Positions 8,650-19,000 are shown, counted from the stretch's first letter. The stretch: DNA of 64,000 nucleotides from Hyphomonadaceae bacterium (GCA_028285145.1 JANQQC010000062.1:62001-126000); one strand, 5' to 3'. The notes: a model not told the origin generated them from the sequence alone. Translations and numbers: made by a program.

Positions 8650-8709
8650 CGCGCGTTACCGTGCGCGCAGTGATTTGCGCCGGGAGAGCGCTGCGGGAGG
8701 AGTTCACGG

Positions 8710-10209
8710 ATGACCGATGTAACGGCGGACGCCGGAGGGACGGCGACAAGCCAAGGCCATCTGACAGGATACGGTACAAAACGATATCGCAATTACGTTC
8801 TGATGATGTTGATGGTGGTCTACACTCTCAACTTCATCGACCGGACTTTGCTCGCCGTTGTTGCCGAGCCTGTCATTCAAACATTTGCGCTGACGGATAC
8901 CCAGTGGGGGCTGCTTGCGGGGCCTCCTTTTGCGTTGTTTTACGCCGCCATGGGGCTGCCCATTGCCATGTGGGCCGACCGGTCCAATCGTATCAAAATC
9001 ATGACGGCATGTATCATTCTATGGTCGGTCATGACGGCACTCTGCGGGCTGGCAACTGGCTTCATCATGATCCTGCTGTTCCGGATTGGGGTCGCGGTTG
9101 GTGAGGCAGGCTGCACCCCGCCGGCGAACTCAGTGATCGGCGACTATTTCAAGCCGAACAGCCGTGCGACCGCGCTCGGCATTTATTCAATGGGCGTCAC
9201 GCTCGGTGGCGTTTTGGCAAATCTTTTCGGCGGTCCTATCGCAAAGATGGAAGGGGCCGCCTTTGGCGCATGGCTCGGAAACATTGGGCTTGGCGGGCTA
9301 TTTGGCGCGATTGACTGGGCAAATGTCGAGGGGTGGCGCATCGCTTTCGTGCTCGTCGGACTACCGGGTGTTTTGCTTGCATTGGTTGTTCTCAAAACAA
9401 TCAAGGAACCTCCGCGTGGCTATTCCGATCCTCCAGGAAAACAGGAGGTCGAGAAGGCCGGTGTAATGGAAACGTTCCGTGAACTGAGCGGCAAACCGAC
9501 CTTCTGGTGGATGGCAACTGGTGCAGCCCTGGTGGCATTTGTCGGCTATGGCCTCGTTAGCTTCCAGGCCCCTTTTCTCCAACGCGAGCACGGGCTTGAT
9601 GTGAGCGAAGCAGCTGTTCGCTACGGCGCGCCTCTGTCAGCCCTCGCAGCCGTCGGGACTTTCCTTGGTGGATGGCTCACCGAAAAGATGACACCTCGGT
9701 CCATGACGGCTGTCGCGTGGATACCTGCTATTGGTCTTCTGATAGCGGTTCCGCTCTATGTCGGGGCGTTCTTCGCCCAGAACCTCGTTACCGTATTTGT
9801 TCTATGGGGTGGCGCGGCAATGGCGCATTACGCCTATCTCGGTGCCCAGTATAATATCGGGCAGGGTGTCGTTTCCAATAGATCTCGCGCGACCGCGATT
9901 GCCATCCTGCTGATCATTGTATCAATCGTCGGGAACGGCATCGGCCCTTACTTTGTTGGCTTCTTCTCCGACTTCTTCATGAACCGGGAATTGGCCGCGT
10001 TCGGAGCAGTGGGCGAACTGACACCCGCCATCTGCAAGGCAGCAGATCCATCTCTTGGGGCAGATGCACTGGCTGCATGCAAAGTCGCCAGTTCTCAAGG
10101 ACTGAAGTTCGCTATCTCATTGACGGTCTGCTGGTTCCTGATCGCGGCGGGTTGTTTCCTGATGTCGGCGCGAACTCTCCGGCGTGACTTTGTAGCGACG
10201 GAGGCTTGA
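8710..10209 (+). CDS. MFS transporter, Spinster-like, first of three tandem paralogues
   Basis: A 499-residue inner-membrane carrier of the major facilitator superfamily with about 12 membrane segments. It shows the TM1 signature NFIDRTLLAVVAEP and the motif RIGVAVGEAGCTPPANS after TM4, as in Spinster-like bacterial MFS proteins. A strong ribosome site (GGGAGGAG) precedes the ATG at 8710. The last extracytoplasmic loop carries two cysteines 16 residues apart, which also occur in both paralogues. This copy is the most divergent of the three; copies two and three share longer blocks. The next gene starts one base after its stop. The substrate is unknown; sphingolipid, lactate and aromatic-acid relatives exist in the superfamily. 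Confidence 0.9.
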   Translation: MTDVTADAGGTATSQGHLTGYGTKRYRNYVLMMLMVVYTLNFIDRTLLAVVAEPVIQTFALTDTQWGLLAGPPFALFYAAMGLPIAMWADRSNRIKIMTACIILWSVMTALCGLATGFIMILLFRIGVAVGEAGCTPPANSVIGDYFKPNSRATALGIYSMGVTLGGVLANLFGGPIAKMEGAAFGAWLGNIGLGGLFGAIDWANVEGWRIAFVLVGLPGVLLALVVLKTIKEPPRGYSDPPGKQEVEKAGVMETFRELSGKPTFWWMATGAALVAFVGYGLVSFQAPFLQREHGLDVSEAAVRYGAPLSALAAVGTFLGGWLTEKMTPRSMTAVAWIPAIGLLIAVPLYVGAFFAQNLVTVFVLWGGAAMAHYAYLGAQYNIGQGVVSNRSRATAIAILLIIVSIVGNGIGPYFVGFFSDFFMNRELAAFGAVGELTPAICKAADPSLGADALAACKVASSQGLKFAISLTVCWFLIAAGCFLMSARTLRRDFVATEA

Positions 10210-10210
10210 T

Positions 10211-11704
10211 ATGAGCACTTTGCAGACTTCGCTCCCAACGGATGCCGATCGCGCCGCTCCTGATTTCGGGTTTGGAACAAAAGGTTATCGCTCATTCGTT
10301 CTGAGCGCCTTACTGGTCGTTTATGTCTTCAACTTCATTGACCGTACCATTATCAACATCCTCACCGAGCCGATCAAAGCGTCGTTCGGACTAGAGGACT
10401 GGCAGATGGGTCTTCTTGGTGGCCCAGCCTTTGCCTTTCTCTACACCTTCCTTGGCATTCCCCTCGCCCGCTTCGCGGAGCGATATCACCGGGTCTGGAT
10501 CATAACGGTATCGGTCGCGCTCTGGAGCCTGATGACAGTTCTGTGTGGCTTTGCAGGCTCGTTTTTGATGCTCTTCCTGTTCCGCGTCGGGGTCAGCATC
10601 GGCGAAGCTGGCTGTACGCCGCCTGCCCAATCCCTGATCGCCGACTACTTCCGCCCGACCAGCCGGGCAACAGCCGTCTCGATCTATGCGCTCGGCGTGC
10701 CGCTCGGAAGCATGTTTGCGGCGGTCTTTGGCGGCTTCGTTGCAGGAAATCTGGACGGCCCGGACGTCGCGAACCTATTCAACTCATGGGGCTGGGCGTG
10801 GGCCGCAAATGCGCTTGACTGGGAGAACATCGAGGGATGGCGCGTCGCCTTTGTCCTTGTCGGCGTTCCCGGCCTTCTAGTGGCCGTTGCGGTCAAGATG
10901 ACGGTAACCGAGCCTCCGCGTGGTTATACAGATCCTGCGGTGTTGCAGGGGCAGGAAAGGGTCGGCTTCGGCGAAGCGCTTGGAATCCTTTGGAGCAAGC
11001 CAGCCTATATCCATGTCGTCCTGGGGGCGACCATTGCTTCATTTGTTGGATATGGCGTCGGCCAGTTCACGACATCATTCCTGATCCGCACACACGGGTT
11101 GGACATTCAGTCGGCTGCCCTTCTCTTCGGTGTCATCCTTGGCGTCATGGCAGCAATAGGTGTGTTCTCTTCCGGCTGGCTGTCAGACAAGCTTGCCCAA
11201 CGCCACCCTAAAGCACTGTCCTGGCTCCCCGCCGTCGGCATGGGGTTATCAGTGCCGCTCTATGCCGTCGGCTATCTCGTTGAAAATCTCTGGCTCGCCA
11301 TGCCGCCTCTGATGATCGCTGCAATGATCCATTACTACTATCTTGGGCCTATGTACGCGGTTGCTGGAGGCGTGGTGGATAGCCGAATGCGTGCAACGTC
11401 GGTGGCGATCACACTCTTCGTCGTGAACCTGCTTGGCTATGGCCTTGGCCCGCCGGTGATCGGGTTCCTATCGACGTTCTTCAATTCAATCTTCTTGTCG
11501 GGTTACGGCACAGGATTGACTTTGGAGCTCTGCAAGGACATCGCCGCGCTGTCGACGGAACAGGCCGCCGCCTGCGCGAGCGCAAGTGCACGCGGGCTTC
11601 AATGGTCGATCATCGTGTTCATATGCGGTTATGGCTGGGCAGCTCTTCACTATCTGCTGGCCGGTCGTACGTTGCTACGTGACATGGTCACAAAAACTGA
11701 TTAG
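10211..11704 (+). CDS. MFS transporter, Spinster-like, second tandem paralogue
   Basis: A 497-residue, roughly 12-helix MFS carrier, closely similar to the third copy: both have FNFIDRTIINILTEPIKA and VGVSIGEAGCTPPAQS or a near match. It begins one base after the stop of the first copy, so the two form one transcript. It keeps the cysteine pair (spacing 14) in the loop before the last helix, followed by ARGLQWSI. A long predicted hairpin (separate entry) lies between it and the third copy and may separate their expression. The substrate is not predictable. No adjacent catabolic enzyme gives a strong hint. Confidence 0.9.
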   Translation: MSTLQTSLPTDADRAAPDFGFGTKGYRSFVLSALLVVYVFNFIDRTIINILTEPIKASFGLEDWQMGLLGGPAFAFLYTFLGIPLARFAERYHRVWIITVSVALWSLMTVLCGFAGSFLMLFLFRVGVSIGEAGCTPPAQSLIADYFRPTSRATAVSIYALGVPLGSMFAAVFGGFVAGNLDGPDVANLFNSWGWAWAANALDWENIEGWRVAFVLVGVPGLLVAVAVKMTVTEPPRGYTDPAVLQGQERVGFGEALGILWSKPAYIHVVLGATIASFVGYGVGQFTTSFLIRTHGLDIQSAALLFGVILGVMAAIGVFSSGWLSDKLAQRHPKALSWLPAVGMGLSVPLYAVGYLVENLWLAMPPLMIAAMIHYYYLGPMYAVAGGVVDSRMRATSVAITLFVVNLLGYGLGPPVIGFLSTFFNSIFLSGYGTGLTLELCKDIAALSTEQAAACASASARGLQWSIIVFICGYGWAALHYLLAGRTLLRDMVTKTD

Positions 11705-11764
11705 CCGTGATGGGCAAACAAGGCTGAAAGCACCACACTAACAAGGTGTAGGCCATAGAAAGAC

Positions 11765-11805
11765 GGACCACGAACTTACCGGGAGGGGCTCCCCGTTCGT
11801 GGTTT
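11765..11805 (+). terminator. Terminator- or attenuator-like hairpin between MFS genes 2 and 3
   Basis: CCACGAAC at 11768-11775 pairs with GTTCGTGG at 11795-11802. An inner GGGAG/CTCCC stem lies within the loop, and TTTAAAAAAA follows. The T-run is short. It sits in the only sizeable gap (179 bp) of the MFS cluster, which fits a terminator for the first two genes or an attenuator for the third. Confidence 0.5.
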
Positions 11806-11883
11806 AAAAAAACGATTGGAGGCGCGCATATTGGCACCGACTCCGGTCGTTACGATGCGATTGTATAGCTACGGAGCCCCTAG

Positions 11884-13386
11884 ATGACGACAACGACAAA
11901 TGGTTCGCCAGCAGTGGCGACAGCCGATGATCGGGCTGCACCCGATTTTGGGTTTGGCAGCAAGACCTACCGATCATACGTCCTCGGTTCGTTGTTGATC
12001 GTCTACATTTTCAATTTCATCGACCGCACGATCATCAATATCCTAACGGAGCCGATCAAGGCGACTTTTCAGGTAGAGGACTGGCAGATGGGTCTCCTTG
12101 GCGGCCCGGCCTTCGCAGTACTCTATACATTTCTCGGAATTCCAATCGCGAGGGTGGCTGAACGCGCCCATCGAGTGTGGATCATCGCGATCGCGGTTGT
12201 TCTCTGGAGCCTGATGACCGCGCTTTGCGGTTTTGCGATGTCATTTCTTGTCCTGCTGCTATTTAGGATCGGTGTCAGCGTCGGCGAAGCTGGCTGCACA
12301 CCACCCGCGCAATCCCTCGTTGCCGACTATTATCGTCCAGAAAGCCGAGCGACCGCTGTTTCAATTTACGCGCTTGGCGTTCCGTTAGGGGGGATGTTCG
12401 CTGCCGTTTTTGGTGGGTTCATTGCCGGCAATCTGAACGGGCCCGACGTTGCCGCAGTACTGTCTTCATGGGGTTGGATGTGGGCCGTGAACGCTCTCGA
12501 CTGGCAGTCTATCGAAGGGTGGCGCGTAGCTTTCGTGCTCGTCGGCGTGCCCGGCATCATCGTCGGCATTATCGTGAAGCTCACGATCAAGGAACCGCCT
12601 CGCGGATACACCGACCCGCCAGAACTGCAGAACCAACCTCAGACGAGCTTCATGGACGCTCTCAACGTCCTCGCCACCAAACCCGCCTTCATTCATGTCG
12701 TTATCGGTGCCACCATCACCGCCTTCGTCGGATACGGCATGGGTCAGTTCACAACCTCCTTCCTGATCCGCACGCACGGGCTCGACATACAGTCAGCCGC
12801 CCTACTCTTCGGAATTCTACTCGGGCTCATGTCTTCGATCGGTGTCTTTGCTTCAGGCTTCATCGCAGACAAGATCGCAGCACGGCATCCGAATGCATTG
12901 ACCTGGATCCCGGCGCTCGGCATGGGCATCGCCGCGCCACTCTTCGTCACCGGCTTTCTCATGGAGAATCTCACAATCGCGCTCATCCCTTTGATGATCG
13001 CCTCGCTTGCGAACTCTCTTTACCTAGGACCGATGTACGCGGTGTCTGGCGGCGTCGTGGACAGCCGGATGCGCGCAACCTCGGTGGCGGTGACACTCTT
13101 CGTCGTGAACCTGATCGGTTACGGACTCGGCCCTCTCGTAATCGGGGTGTTGTCGACCTTCCTCAAATCCATGTTCATTGCCGGGACGGGCATGGGGCTG
13201 GATCTCGACGCCTGCCGCGACGCGGCCACTCTGGCCGAAGACGCTGTTGTCGCCTGCGCCACTGCAGACGCACGCGGACTTCAATGGTCAATCGTAATAT
13301 TTGTCTCCCTTTACGCTTGGGCAGCCGTGCACTTCCTGCTTGCCGGACGCACGCTTCAGCGTGACCTGGTGACGAAACGGGGCTAA
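11884..13386 (+). CDS. MFS transporter, Spinster-like, third tandem paralogue
   Basis: A 500-residue, roughly 12-helix MFS carrier. It aligns along its whole length with the second copy, including FNFIDRTIINILTEPIKA, GEAGCTPPAQSLVADYY, TTSFLIRTHGLDIQSAALLF and the end AGRTLQRDLVTK. It has the same cysteine pair (spacing 14) in the last outside loop. A GGAG lies 8-9 bases before the ATG. The homoserine kinase gene begins 9 bases after its stop, so the two are likely cotranscribed; this might link the carrier to amino-acid export or import, but that is only position-based inference. Confidence 0.9.
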   Translation: MTTTTNGSPAVATADDRAAPDFGFGSKTYRSYVLGSLLIVYIFNFIDRTIINILTEPIKATFQVEDWQMGLLGGPAFAVLYTFLGIPIARVAERAHRVWIIAIAVVLWSLMTALCGFAMSFLVLLLFRIGVSVGEAGCTPPAQSLVADYYRPESRATAVSIYALGVPLGGMFAAVFGGFIAGNLNGPDVAAVLSSWGWMWAVNALDWQSIEGWRVAFVLVGVPGIIVGIIVKLTIKEPPRGYTDPPELQNQPQTSFMDALNVLATKPAFIHVVIGATITAFVGYGMGQFTTSFLIRTHGLDIQSAALLFGILLGLMSSIGVFASGFIADKIAARHPNALTWIPALGMGIAAPLFVTGFLMENLTIALIPLMIASLANSLYLGPMYAVSGGVVDSRMRATSVAVTLFVVNLIGYGLGPLVIGVLSTFLKSMFIAGTGMGLDLDACRDAATLAEDAVVACATADARGLQWSIVIFVSLYAWAAVHFLLAGRTLQRDLVTKRG

Positions 13387-13395
13387 TCGGCCTGC

Positions 13396-14364
13396 ATGGC
13401 TGTTTACACCCACGTATCCGATGAGGCTTTATCGGCGTTCCTCGCTGACTATGACATTGGCTCCCCTCGCGCGTTCAAGGGAATCGCGGAGGGCGTGGAG
13501 AACTCGAACTATTATCTGGAGACCGACAAGGGTCGATTCATCCTGACGCTGTTCGAAAAACGGGCAGATCCGGCGGATCTGCCCTATTTCATCGCCGTGA
13601 AGCGCCACCTGGCTGCGAAACACTTTCCTTGCCCGGAGCCGATTATCGCCAGAGACGGCGAAGCCTTACGTAGTTTGGAAGGCCGTCCCGCTGTCGTGAT
13701 CTCATTTCTCGACGGGCTATCGCCGCGCGCGCCAACTCCAGCCCAATGCCGTGAACTCGGGACGGGGCTGGCGAGGATGCACGCCGCTCTCAAGGATTTC
13801 GACCAGACCCGCGAAAACGCATTGGGGCCGGCGGGTTGGCTGAAGCTCTGGAAAGGTCGCGCATCCGAAGCGGACAAATTGGAGACCGGCCTCGCCGCCC
13901 TGATACAGTCAGACATTGATGCGACGGTTCATGCACGGCCCATGAGCACTGAGCTTCCCCGCGGAACGATCCATGCCGATCTCTTCCCCGACAACGCCTT
14001 CTTTCTGAATGACAGATTTACCGGCGCGATCGACTTCTACTTCGCCTGTACGGATGCGCTGGCATACGATATCGCAGTCTGCATCAATGCCTGGGCTTTC
14101 GAGGCAGGCGCAGAATACAACTACTCCAAGGGCGCTGCGCTGATCGCAGGGTATGAAAGCGTTCGCAAGCTTGAACCCCTGGAGCGGGAAGCGCTCCCCT
14201 TGCTCTGCCGTGGTGCCGCGCTTCGCTTCTTCCTCACACGGCTGGTCGACTGGACCGACACGCCGGCGGACGCCCTCGTGAAGCCCAAAAACCCCCTAGA
14301 TTACGCCCAACGCCTACGCTTCCATCGAACAGTCCGATCGGCGGGCGAATACGGTGTAGAATGA
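13396..14364 (+). CDS. thrB: Homoserine kinase (ThrB, APH-fold type)
   Basis: A 322-residue homoserine kinase of the aminoglycoside-phosphotransferase fold, the type used by Alphaproteobacteria instead of the GHMP type. It phosphorylates homoserine on the way to threonine. Visible motifs are the N-terminal FKGIAEGVENSNYYLET, the catalytic loop GTIHADLFPDNAFF and the DFG-like IDFYFACTD. The length matches the family. It sits 9 bases after the third MFS gene and is followed by a membrane protein gene and rnhA. In many relatives ispH precedes thrB; here the MFS cluster is in that place. Confidence 0.93.
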   Translation: MAVYTHVSDEALSAFLADYDIGSPRAFKGIAEGVENSNYYLETDKGRFILTLFEKRADPADLPYFIAVKRHLAAKHFPCPEPIIARDGEALRSLEGRPAVVISFLDGLSPRAPTPAQCRELGTGLARMHAALKDFDQTRENALGPAGWLKLWKGRASEADKLETGLAALIQSDIDATVHARPMSTELPRGTIHADLFPDNAFFLNDRFTGAIDFYFACTDALAYDIAVCINAWAFEAGAEYNYSKGAALIAGYESVRKLEPLEREALPLLCRGAALRFFLTRLVDWTDTPADALVKPKNPLDYAQRLRFHRTVRSAGEYGVE

Positions 14365-14376
14365 CAGGACAATGAC

Positions 14377-14967
14377 ATGGCGGACTTGGGCGCGAACGCA
14401 ACAGTAACCATGCCGCTGACATATGCACCGGTTGACAAACCCAAGATCAAACGCGTCGCACTGGCGATCCTTCTATGTGGCCCGGCAGCTTCGATCGGTG
14501 TCGCGCTGATCTCCGCCGTTCTCATCTTCATCTACTCAATGCTGCACGAAATGCTTGGCATCAACATCGATATCGGCGGGCTCAATAATGGCGGATTTGG
14601 GTTCGGGCTCGCAATCGCGGTTCTTGGCGGAGCGTTCAACTGGTACTTCTTCTACCTCACCGTTCCAGCCGCATGGCTTGCACTGGGTTTGTCCGTCGGC
14701 CGCTTTCCCCGAAGGGGCATCTCAGCACCCGCACCATATTACCGCTGGGGAGCGGTCTGGGGGGCGGTACTTGTTGGCGGCGTAACCACCATCGCTGCGG
14801 GGCTCTTTGGATCGGATGGTGGTGAAGTTTTCGTCTCCGCGATTGGCGGTCTAATCGGCGGGGTGGTTATTGGCGGGTCCGCAGGCCTTTTGTGCGCAGC
14901 TTTGTTTCGATTGATTGTGCGTCCCGAACGACAGATGGAGACTGTGGATGCAGATGTCTTCGCTTGA
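14377..14967 (+). CDS. Hypothetical integral membrane protein
   Basis: A 196-residue protein with four or five predicted membrane segments (about 30-55, 75-105, 125-145 and 150-175). It is rich in glycine ([16 protein letters not shown]). I do not recognise a family. It lies 12 bases after thrB and 32 bases before rnhA on the same strand, so it is probably in the same transcript. No catalytic or binding motif can be seen. Confidence 0.72.
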   Translation: MADLGANATVTMPLTYAPVDKPKIKRVALAILLCGPAASIGVALISAVLIFIYSMLHEMLGINIDIGGLNNGGFGFGLAIAVLGGAFNWYFFYLTVPAAWLALGLSVGRFPRRGISAPAPYYRWGAVWGAVLVGGVTTIAAGLFGSDGGEVFVSAIGGLIGGVVIGGSAGLLCAALFRLIVRPERQMETVDADVFA

Positions 14968-14999
14968 CCAGAGCCCCGAACGTCATCACCTCCGAAAAC

Positions 15000-15440
15000 A
15001 TGACTGATAGAATTGATATCTGGACTGATGGCGCGTGCAGCGGGAATCCCGGCCCCGGCGGCTGGGGCGCGCTCATCCTCAATGGCGACATGCGCCGCGA
15101 GCTATCTGGTGGCGATCCTGCGACGACGAACAATCGTATGGAATTGCTCGCTGCTATAGAGGCGCTGAAAGCGGTCGATGCCGGCAAAAAAATCCGCATT
15201 CATACAGACAGCACTTACGTCAAGGACGGTCTGACGAAGTGGATCCACAGCTGGAAGCGCAACGGTTGGAAGACAGCCTCCAAGAAGCCCGTAAAGAATA
15301 AAGACCTCTGGCTCGAACTGGATGAGGTTTGCGCGACGCGCGACCTCGAATGGCGCTGGGTAAAAGGTCACGCCGGTGATGAGGGCAACGAACGGGCAGA
15401 CGCTCTTGCTCGTGAAGGCGCGAAAGCAGCTCGCCGCTAG
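15000..15440 (+). CDS. rnhA: Ribonuclease HI
   Basis: RNase HI cuts the RNA strand of RNA-DNA hybrids. The 146-residue protein has all four metal-binding acids in canonical places: D10 ([12 protein letters not shown]), E48 (NNRMELLAA), D70 (HTDSTYV) and D134 (ERADALA). The basic handle region [20 protein letters not shown] is present. The ATG at 15000 is chosen because family similarity starts there; upstream in-frame starts are unsupported. Its TAG is interleaved with the stop of the convergent egtD gene in a shared CTAG. Confidence 0.96.
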   Translation: MTDRIDIWTDGACSGNPGPGGWGALILNGDMRRELSGGDPATTNNRMELLAAIEALKAVDAGKKIRIHTDSTYVKDGLTKWIHSWKRNGWKTASKKPVKNKDLWLELDEVCATRDLEWRWVKGHAGDEGNERADALAREGAKAARR

Positions 15441-16381
15441 ACCAGAAGCGTCAGCGAGAACCAGTCTTTCTCATCGCGCCAGTCGCGTTCGATTTGCCAA
15501 CCTGCTTCACGCGCAAGTGCATCCAGCCCCTCCGGGGGTAGCTTGCGTGAGTTTTCCGTGTGGATTGTCTCACCAACCGAAAAAACAAACTCTCGCCCAG
15601 CAATCGCTATCGTCTGATCGATGGCACTCCGAAGGTGCATTTCGATCCGGCTCTCCTCGGCGTTCCATACCGCAAGATGCTTGAACGTCTCCAAGTTAAA
15701 ATTGGCACCGAGTTCGCGATTGGCTCGGTCCAGCAAGTTGAGATTGAACGCAGCCGTGACACCGGCGGCATCGTCATAGGCTGGAACCAGCACATCTTCG
15801 GCTTTGGGCAAGTCCGTTCCGATCAGAAACAACGCGTCTGGCCCCAGATCTCGCCGCGCGGTTTTCAAGAACAGAACGATCTGTTCGTCAGACAAGTTGC
15901 CAATCGTAGAGCCAGGGAAAAAGCCAACACGACGCCCCCCATCCGGCAGCCTGTCGCCAAGGTCCTCGCCCATGAAGTCCGCTGCGATGGGATGAATGCT
16001 CAGTTTCGGATAGTCAGCCTGTAACTTCCGAGCAGCTGCGTGCAGATGTGTCTCTGAGATATCAACAGGTGCATACCCTGCAGGCCGTTCAAACTGATCC
16101 AGCAGATAACGGACTTTAACAAGCGAACCTGCACCATACTCGACCAGCAACGCATCGGCACCGATACGTGCAGCCATCTCGCCGGCCTTCTCGGCGAGAA
16201 TACCAGTCTCGGTGCGGGTGGGATAATACTCCGGCAGCGCCGTTATTTGATCGAATAGCTGAGACCCGCGCTTGTCGTAAAACCAGCGAGCGGGGATGGA
16301 CTTCTGTCGTTGGGCCAGCCCGTTCAGAACATCTTGCAGAAAGGCGGCATCGAAACTGCCATCATCGCTGTCAGCCATCAC
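15437..16381 (-). CDS. egtD: L-histidine N-alpha-methyltransferase, ergothioneine synthesis
   Basis: EgtD trimethylates histidine to hercynine using S-adenosylmethionine, the first step of ergothioneine synthesis. The 314-residue protein shows the family blocks [23 protein letters not shown], the SAM-binding [21 protein letters not shown] and, near the end, TENSRK. The ATG at 16381 overlaps the egtB stop (ATGA), so egtB-egtD is an operon. No egtA, egtC or egtE is adjacent, so the sulfur donor (gamma-glutamylcysteine or cysteine) and the lyase cannot be told from this window. Confidence 0.95.
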   Translation of the reverse strand: MMADSDDGSFDAAFLQDVLNGLAQRQKSIPARWFYDKRGSQLFDQITALPEYYPTRTETGILAEKAGEMAARIGADALLVEYGAGSLVKVRYLLDQFERPAGYAPVDISETHLHAAARKLQADYPKLSIHPIAADFMGEDLGDRLPDGGRRVGFFPGSTIGNLSDEQIVLFLKTARRDLGPDALFLIGTDLPKAEDVLVPAYDDAAGVTAAFNLNLLDRANRELGANFNLETFKHLAVWNAEESRIEMHLRSAIDQTIAIAGREFVFSVGETIHTENSRKLPPEGLDALAREAGWQIERDWRDEKDWFSLTLLV

Positions 16382-17649
16382 GCATCCTCAGCGAGGCGAA
16401 GTCCGGAAAACTGCCACCGTTTGTCAGGGTGAAAGAAGTTCCGGTAGGTCGCACGAACATGCGCGGGCGGTGTCACGCATGACCCTCCGCGCAGGACATA
16501 CTGCCCGCTCATGAACTTGCCATTGTATTCGCCGACAGCCCCGGCAGATGCGGCAAACCCCGGATACGGCGTGAAGGGCGATGAGGTCCATTCCCAAACG
16601 TCACCGAACAAACCAGCCGGTTTGCCATCGCCTGAGACTGGCACCGCCGGGCGGAGCCGACCTGTATCTGCAAAATTACCGTCGACAGGCTGATCGCGCG
16701 CAGCCACTTCCCATTCTGCTTCCGTAGGCAGGCGTTTGCCCGCCCAACTCGCGTAGGCATCGGCTTCATAAAAGCTGACATGGGTGACTGGTGCCTGCAT
16801 GCTAAGCGGCTGGGGGCCTCGAAGAGTCATAGACCACCACTCCCCGTCACGCTCGAACCAGTAGAGCGGTGCTGTCCAACCTTCAGCCTGACAGATTGCC
16901 CAACCGTCCGATAGCCAAAGCGCGGCGTTCTGATATCCGCCGTCCTTGATGAAATTCAGCCACTCACCGTTGTTGACGGTGCGGTTCGCGAGACGAAACG
17001 AACGCATCGCTTGCTTGTGCACCGGTCCTTCGCAGTCAAACGCAAAAGCATCCCCACCATGGCCAATCTCAGCGAGTTCAACCTCGAACGCCGTATAGCT
17101 TTCCGGTTCCATCGCCACGTCATCTACGGCAAGTGGCTCAGGTGCCTTGAACGCTGGTTGCAGTGAGTTCTGCGCAAAAAGGTGGAGAATATCGGTGAGC
17201 AATAACTCCTGATGTTGTTCTTCGTGTGCAAGACCGAGTTGGACAATGTCTACGGCATCAGCCGCGAGCTCTCGCTGAAACAAGCTCGCCATTCCATCAT
17301 CAACGTGGGACCGATAAGCCAAGACCTCATCAAGGCTGGGTCGCGTCAGCAGCCCGCGCTTCGGTCGACTATGTCGGTCACCAACAGCTTCGTAGTACGA
17401 GTTGAAGAGGTAGTTGAAACGCGGATGGAATTCTGAATAGCCCGCCAGCCGCCCCTTCAGGAGAAATGTCTCCCAGAACCACGTCGTATGGGCGAGGTGC
17501 CACTTTGCCGGGCTCGCATCGTCCATGGACTGCGCCGTACAATCGGCATCAGATAGACCGTCGATCAGGCTAACGGTCGCGCTGCGGACGGTCTGGTAGC
17601 GTTGGAGGAGGTCAGCAGAGCGCATCTGGCGCGGATGAATGTAGGGCAT
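16378..17649 (-). CDS. egtB: Ergothioneine biosynthesis sulfoxide synthase EgtB
   Basis: EgtB is an iron-dependent sulfoxide synthase that joins a thiol donor to hercynine. The N-terminal DinB-like part carries the iron ligands: a histidine in KWHLAHTTW and the HxxxHxE motif HEEQHQE at about 142-148. The C-terminal half is an FGE-sulfatase domain ([33 protein letters not shown]). The end, [19 protein letters not shown], is typical. I chose the ATG at 17649, with AAAGGG 6 bases upstream; an alternative ATG at 17673 would add 8 residues. It overlaps egtD by 4 bp. About 180 bp separate it from ivd upstream on the same strand, so it probably has its own promoter, which I could not identify. Confidence 0.95.
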   Translation of the reverse strand: MPYIHPRQMRSADLLQRYQTVRSATVSLIDGLSDADCTAQSMDDASPAKWHLAHTTWFWETFLLKGRLAGYSEFHPRFNYLFNSYYEAVGDRHSRPKRGLLTRPSLDEVLAYRSHVDDGMASLFQRELAADAVDIVQLGLAHEEQHQELLLTDILHLFAQNSLQPAFKAPEPLAVDDVAMEPESYTAFEVELAEIGHGGDAFAFDCEGPVHKQAMRSFRLANRTVNNGEWLNFIKDGGYQNAALWLSDGWAICQAEGWTAPLYWFERDGEWWSMTLRGPQPLSMQAPVTHVSFYEADAYASWAGKRLPTEAEWEVAARDQPVDGNFADTGRLRPAVPVSGDGKPAGLFGDVWEWTSSPFTPYPGFAASAGAVGEYNGKFMSGQYVLRGGSCVTPPAHVRATYRNFFHPDKRWQFSGLRLAEDA

Positions 17650-17827
17650 ACTGTGCCCTTTCGTTTCGCGCATGGCTCTCGCCAGAACGCTGTCGGCGTG
17701 GCGGGCCGCCCCAAGTCTTCACGGCCACGTTTTGTTCTCGTTCCCGTAGCAAGAATCATCGGCAAGGCGAAGCGTAGAAACCAAAAGAAATCCCAATTTT
17801 TGCATCTTGATAGACGCGCGCCGCTTC

Positions 17828-19000
17828 CTAAAGCGTCTTCTGGAAAATCTCGCGACCAATCAACATCCTGCGAATCTCGCTTGTGCCGGCACCGATTTCA
17901 TAAAGCTTCGCATCTCGCAGCAAACGCCCCGTCGAGTACTCGTTGATGTATCCATTCCCACCAAGCAGTTGGATCGCATCCAGCGCAACCTGGGTGGCTT
18001 TCTCGGCCGCATAGAGAATACATCCGGCTGCATCCTGCCGGGTGGTCTCACCTCGATCACAAGCCGCCCCAACCGCATATACATACGCCTTGCAAGCGTT
18101 CATCGTGGTATACATGTCGGCAATCTTACCCTGCACCAGCTGGAACTCGCCAATCGCCTGTCCGAACTGCTTTCGCTCGTGAACATATGGCACAACGACG
18201 TCGAGCGCCGCCTGCATGATCCCGCATGGGCCGGCTGCGAGCACAGCCCGCTCATAGTCCAAACCGCTCATCAGCACGCGAACACCATCGTTCAGGCCGC
18301 CGAGAATGTTCTCCTCCGGCACCTCACAATCTTCGAAGACCAGCTCGCAAGTATCGGAACCGCGCATCCCGAGCTTGTCGAGCTTCTGAGCGGTGGAGAA
18401 CCCTTTAAACCCTTTCTCGATCAAAAAGGCCGTGATGCCTCGCGAATGCGCCTCAGGTTCGGTCTTCGCATAGACCACCACCGTATCCGCGCCCGGACCA
18501 TTAGTGATCCACATCTTGTTGCCGTTGAGGACGTAACGGTCGCCCTTCTTCTCCGCCCGCAAGCTCATGGAGACAACATCAGAGCCTGAGCCCGGCTCAG
18601 ACATGGCGAGCGCGCCGAGATGCTCGCCAGATGTCAGCTTCGGCAGATAGCGCGCTTTCTGATCGGCATTTCCGTTCAGATTGATCTGGTTCACGCAAAG
18701 ATTGGAGTGCGCGCCATAAGACAGACCGACGGAGCCTGATCCCCGAGAAATCTCCTCCATCATCACGCAGTGAGCGAGATAGCCGAGACCCGCCCCGCCA
18801 TACTCCTCACATGCCGTGACACCGAGCAGGCCCATCTCTCCGAGTTCGGGCCACAGGTCGCGAGGAAACTCATTCGTCCGGTCGATCTCTTCCGCGCGGG
18901 GGGCGAGCTTGTCATCCACCCAGCGCCCGACGACGTCGCGCATCTCTTCGATCTCTGGATCGAGTCCAAAGCGCATCTGGAGTCCCGAATTCGACAACAT
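17828..19000 (-). CDS. ivd: Isovaleryl-CoA dehydrogenase
   Basis: A 390-residue acyl-CoA dehydrogenase that oxidises isovaleryl-CoA to 3-methylcrotonyl-CoA in leucine degradation. The catalytic base is E250 in [13 protein letters not shown]; this position (E254 in the human enzyme), rather than the C-terminal glutamate of other family members, marks isovaleryl-CoA dehydrogenases. Other motifs are [13 protein letters not shown], the FAD-site [12 protein letters not shown] and the end [22 protein letters not shown]. The ATG at 19000 gives the proper N-terminus; an upstream in-frame start adds 22 unsupported residues. It is divergent, 128 bp away, from the methylcrotonyl-CoA carboxylase genes that act next in the pathway. 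Confidence 0.95.
   Translation of the reverse strand: MLSNSGLQMRFGLDPEIEEMRDVVGRWVDDKLAPRAEEIDRTNEFPRDLWPELGEMGLLGVTACEEYGGAGLGYLAHCVMMEEISRGSGSVGLSYGAHSNLCVNQINLNGNADQKARYLPKLTSGEHLGALAMSEPGSGSDVVSMSLRAEKKGDRYVLNGNKMWITNGPGADTVVVYAKTEPEAHSRGITAFLIEKGFKGFSTAQKLDKLGMRGSDTCELVFEDCEVPEENILGGLNDGVRVLMSGLDYERAVLAAGPCGIMQAALDVVVPYVHERKQFGQAIGEFQLVQGKIADMYTTMNACKAYVYAVGAACDRGETTRQDAAGCILYAAEKATQVALDAIQLLGGNGYINEYSTGRLLRDAKLYEIGAGTSEIRRMLIGREIFQKTL

Noticed and set aside
12468..13364. Open frame of 298 codons in another frame of the third MFS gene
   Set aside because: It is rich in Arg and His and lacks hydrophobic helices. The MFS frame is unambiguous.
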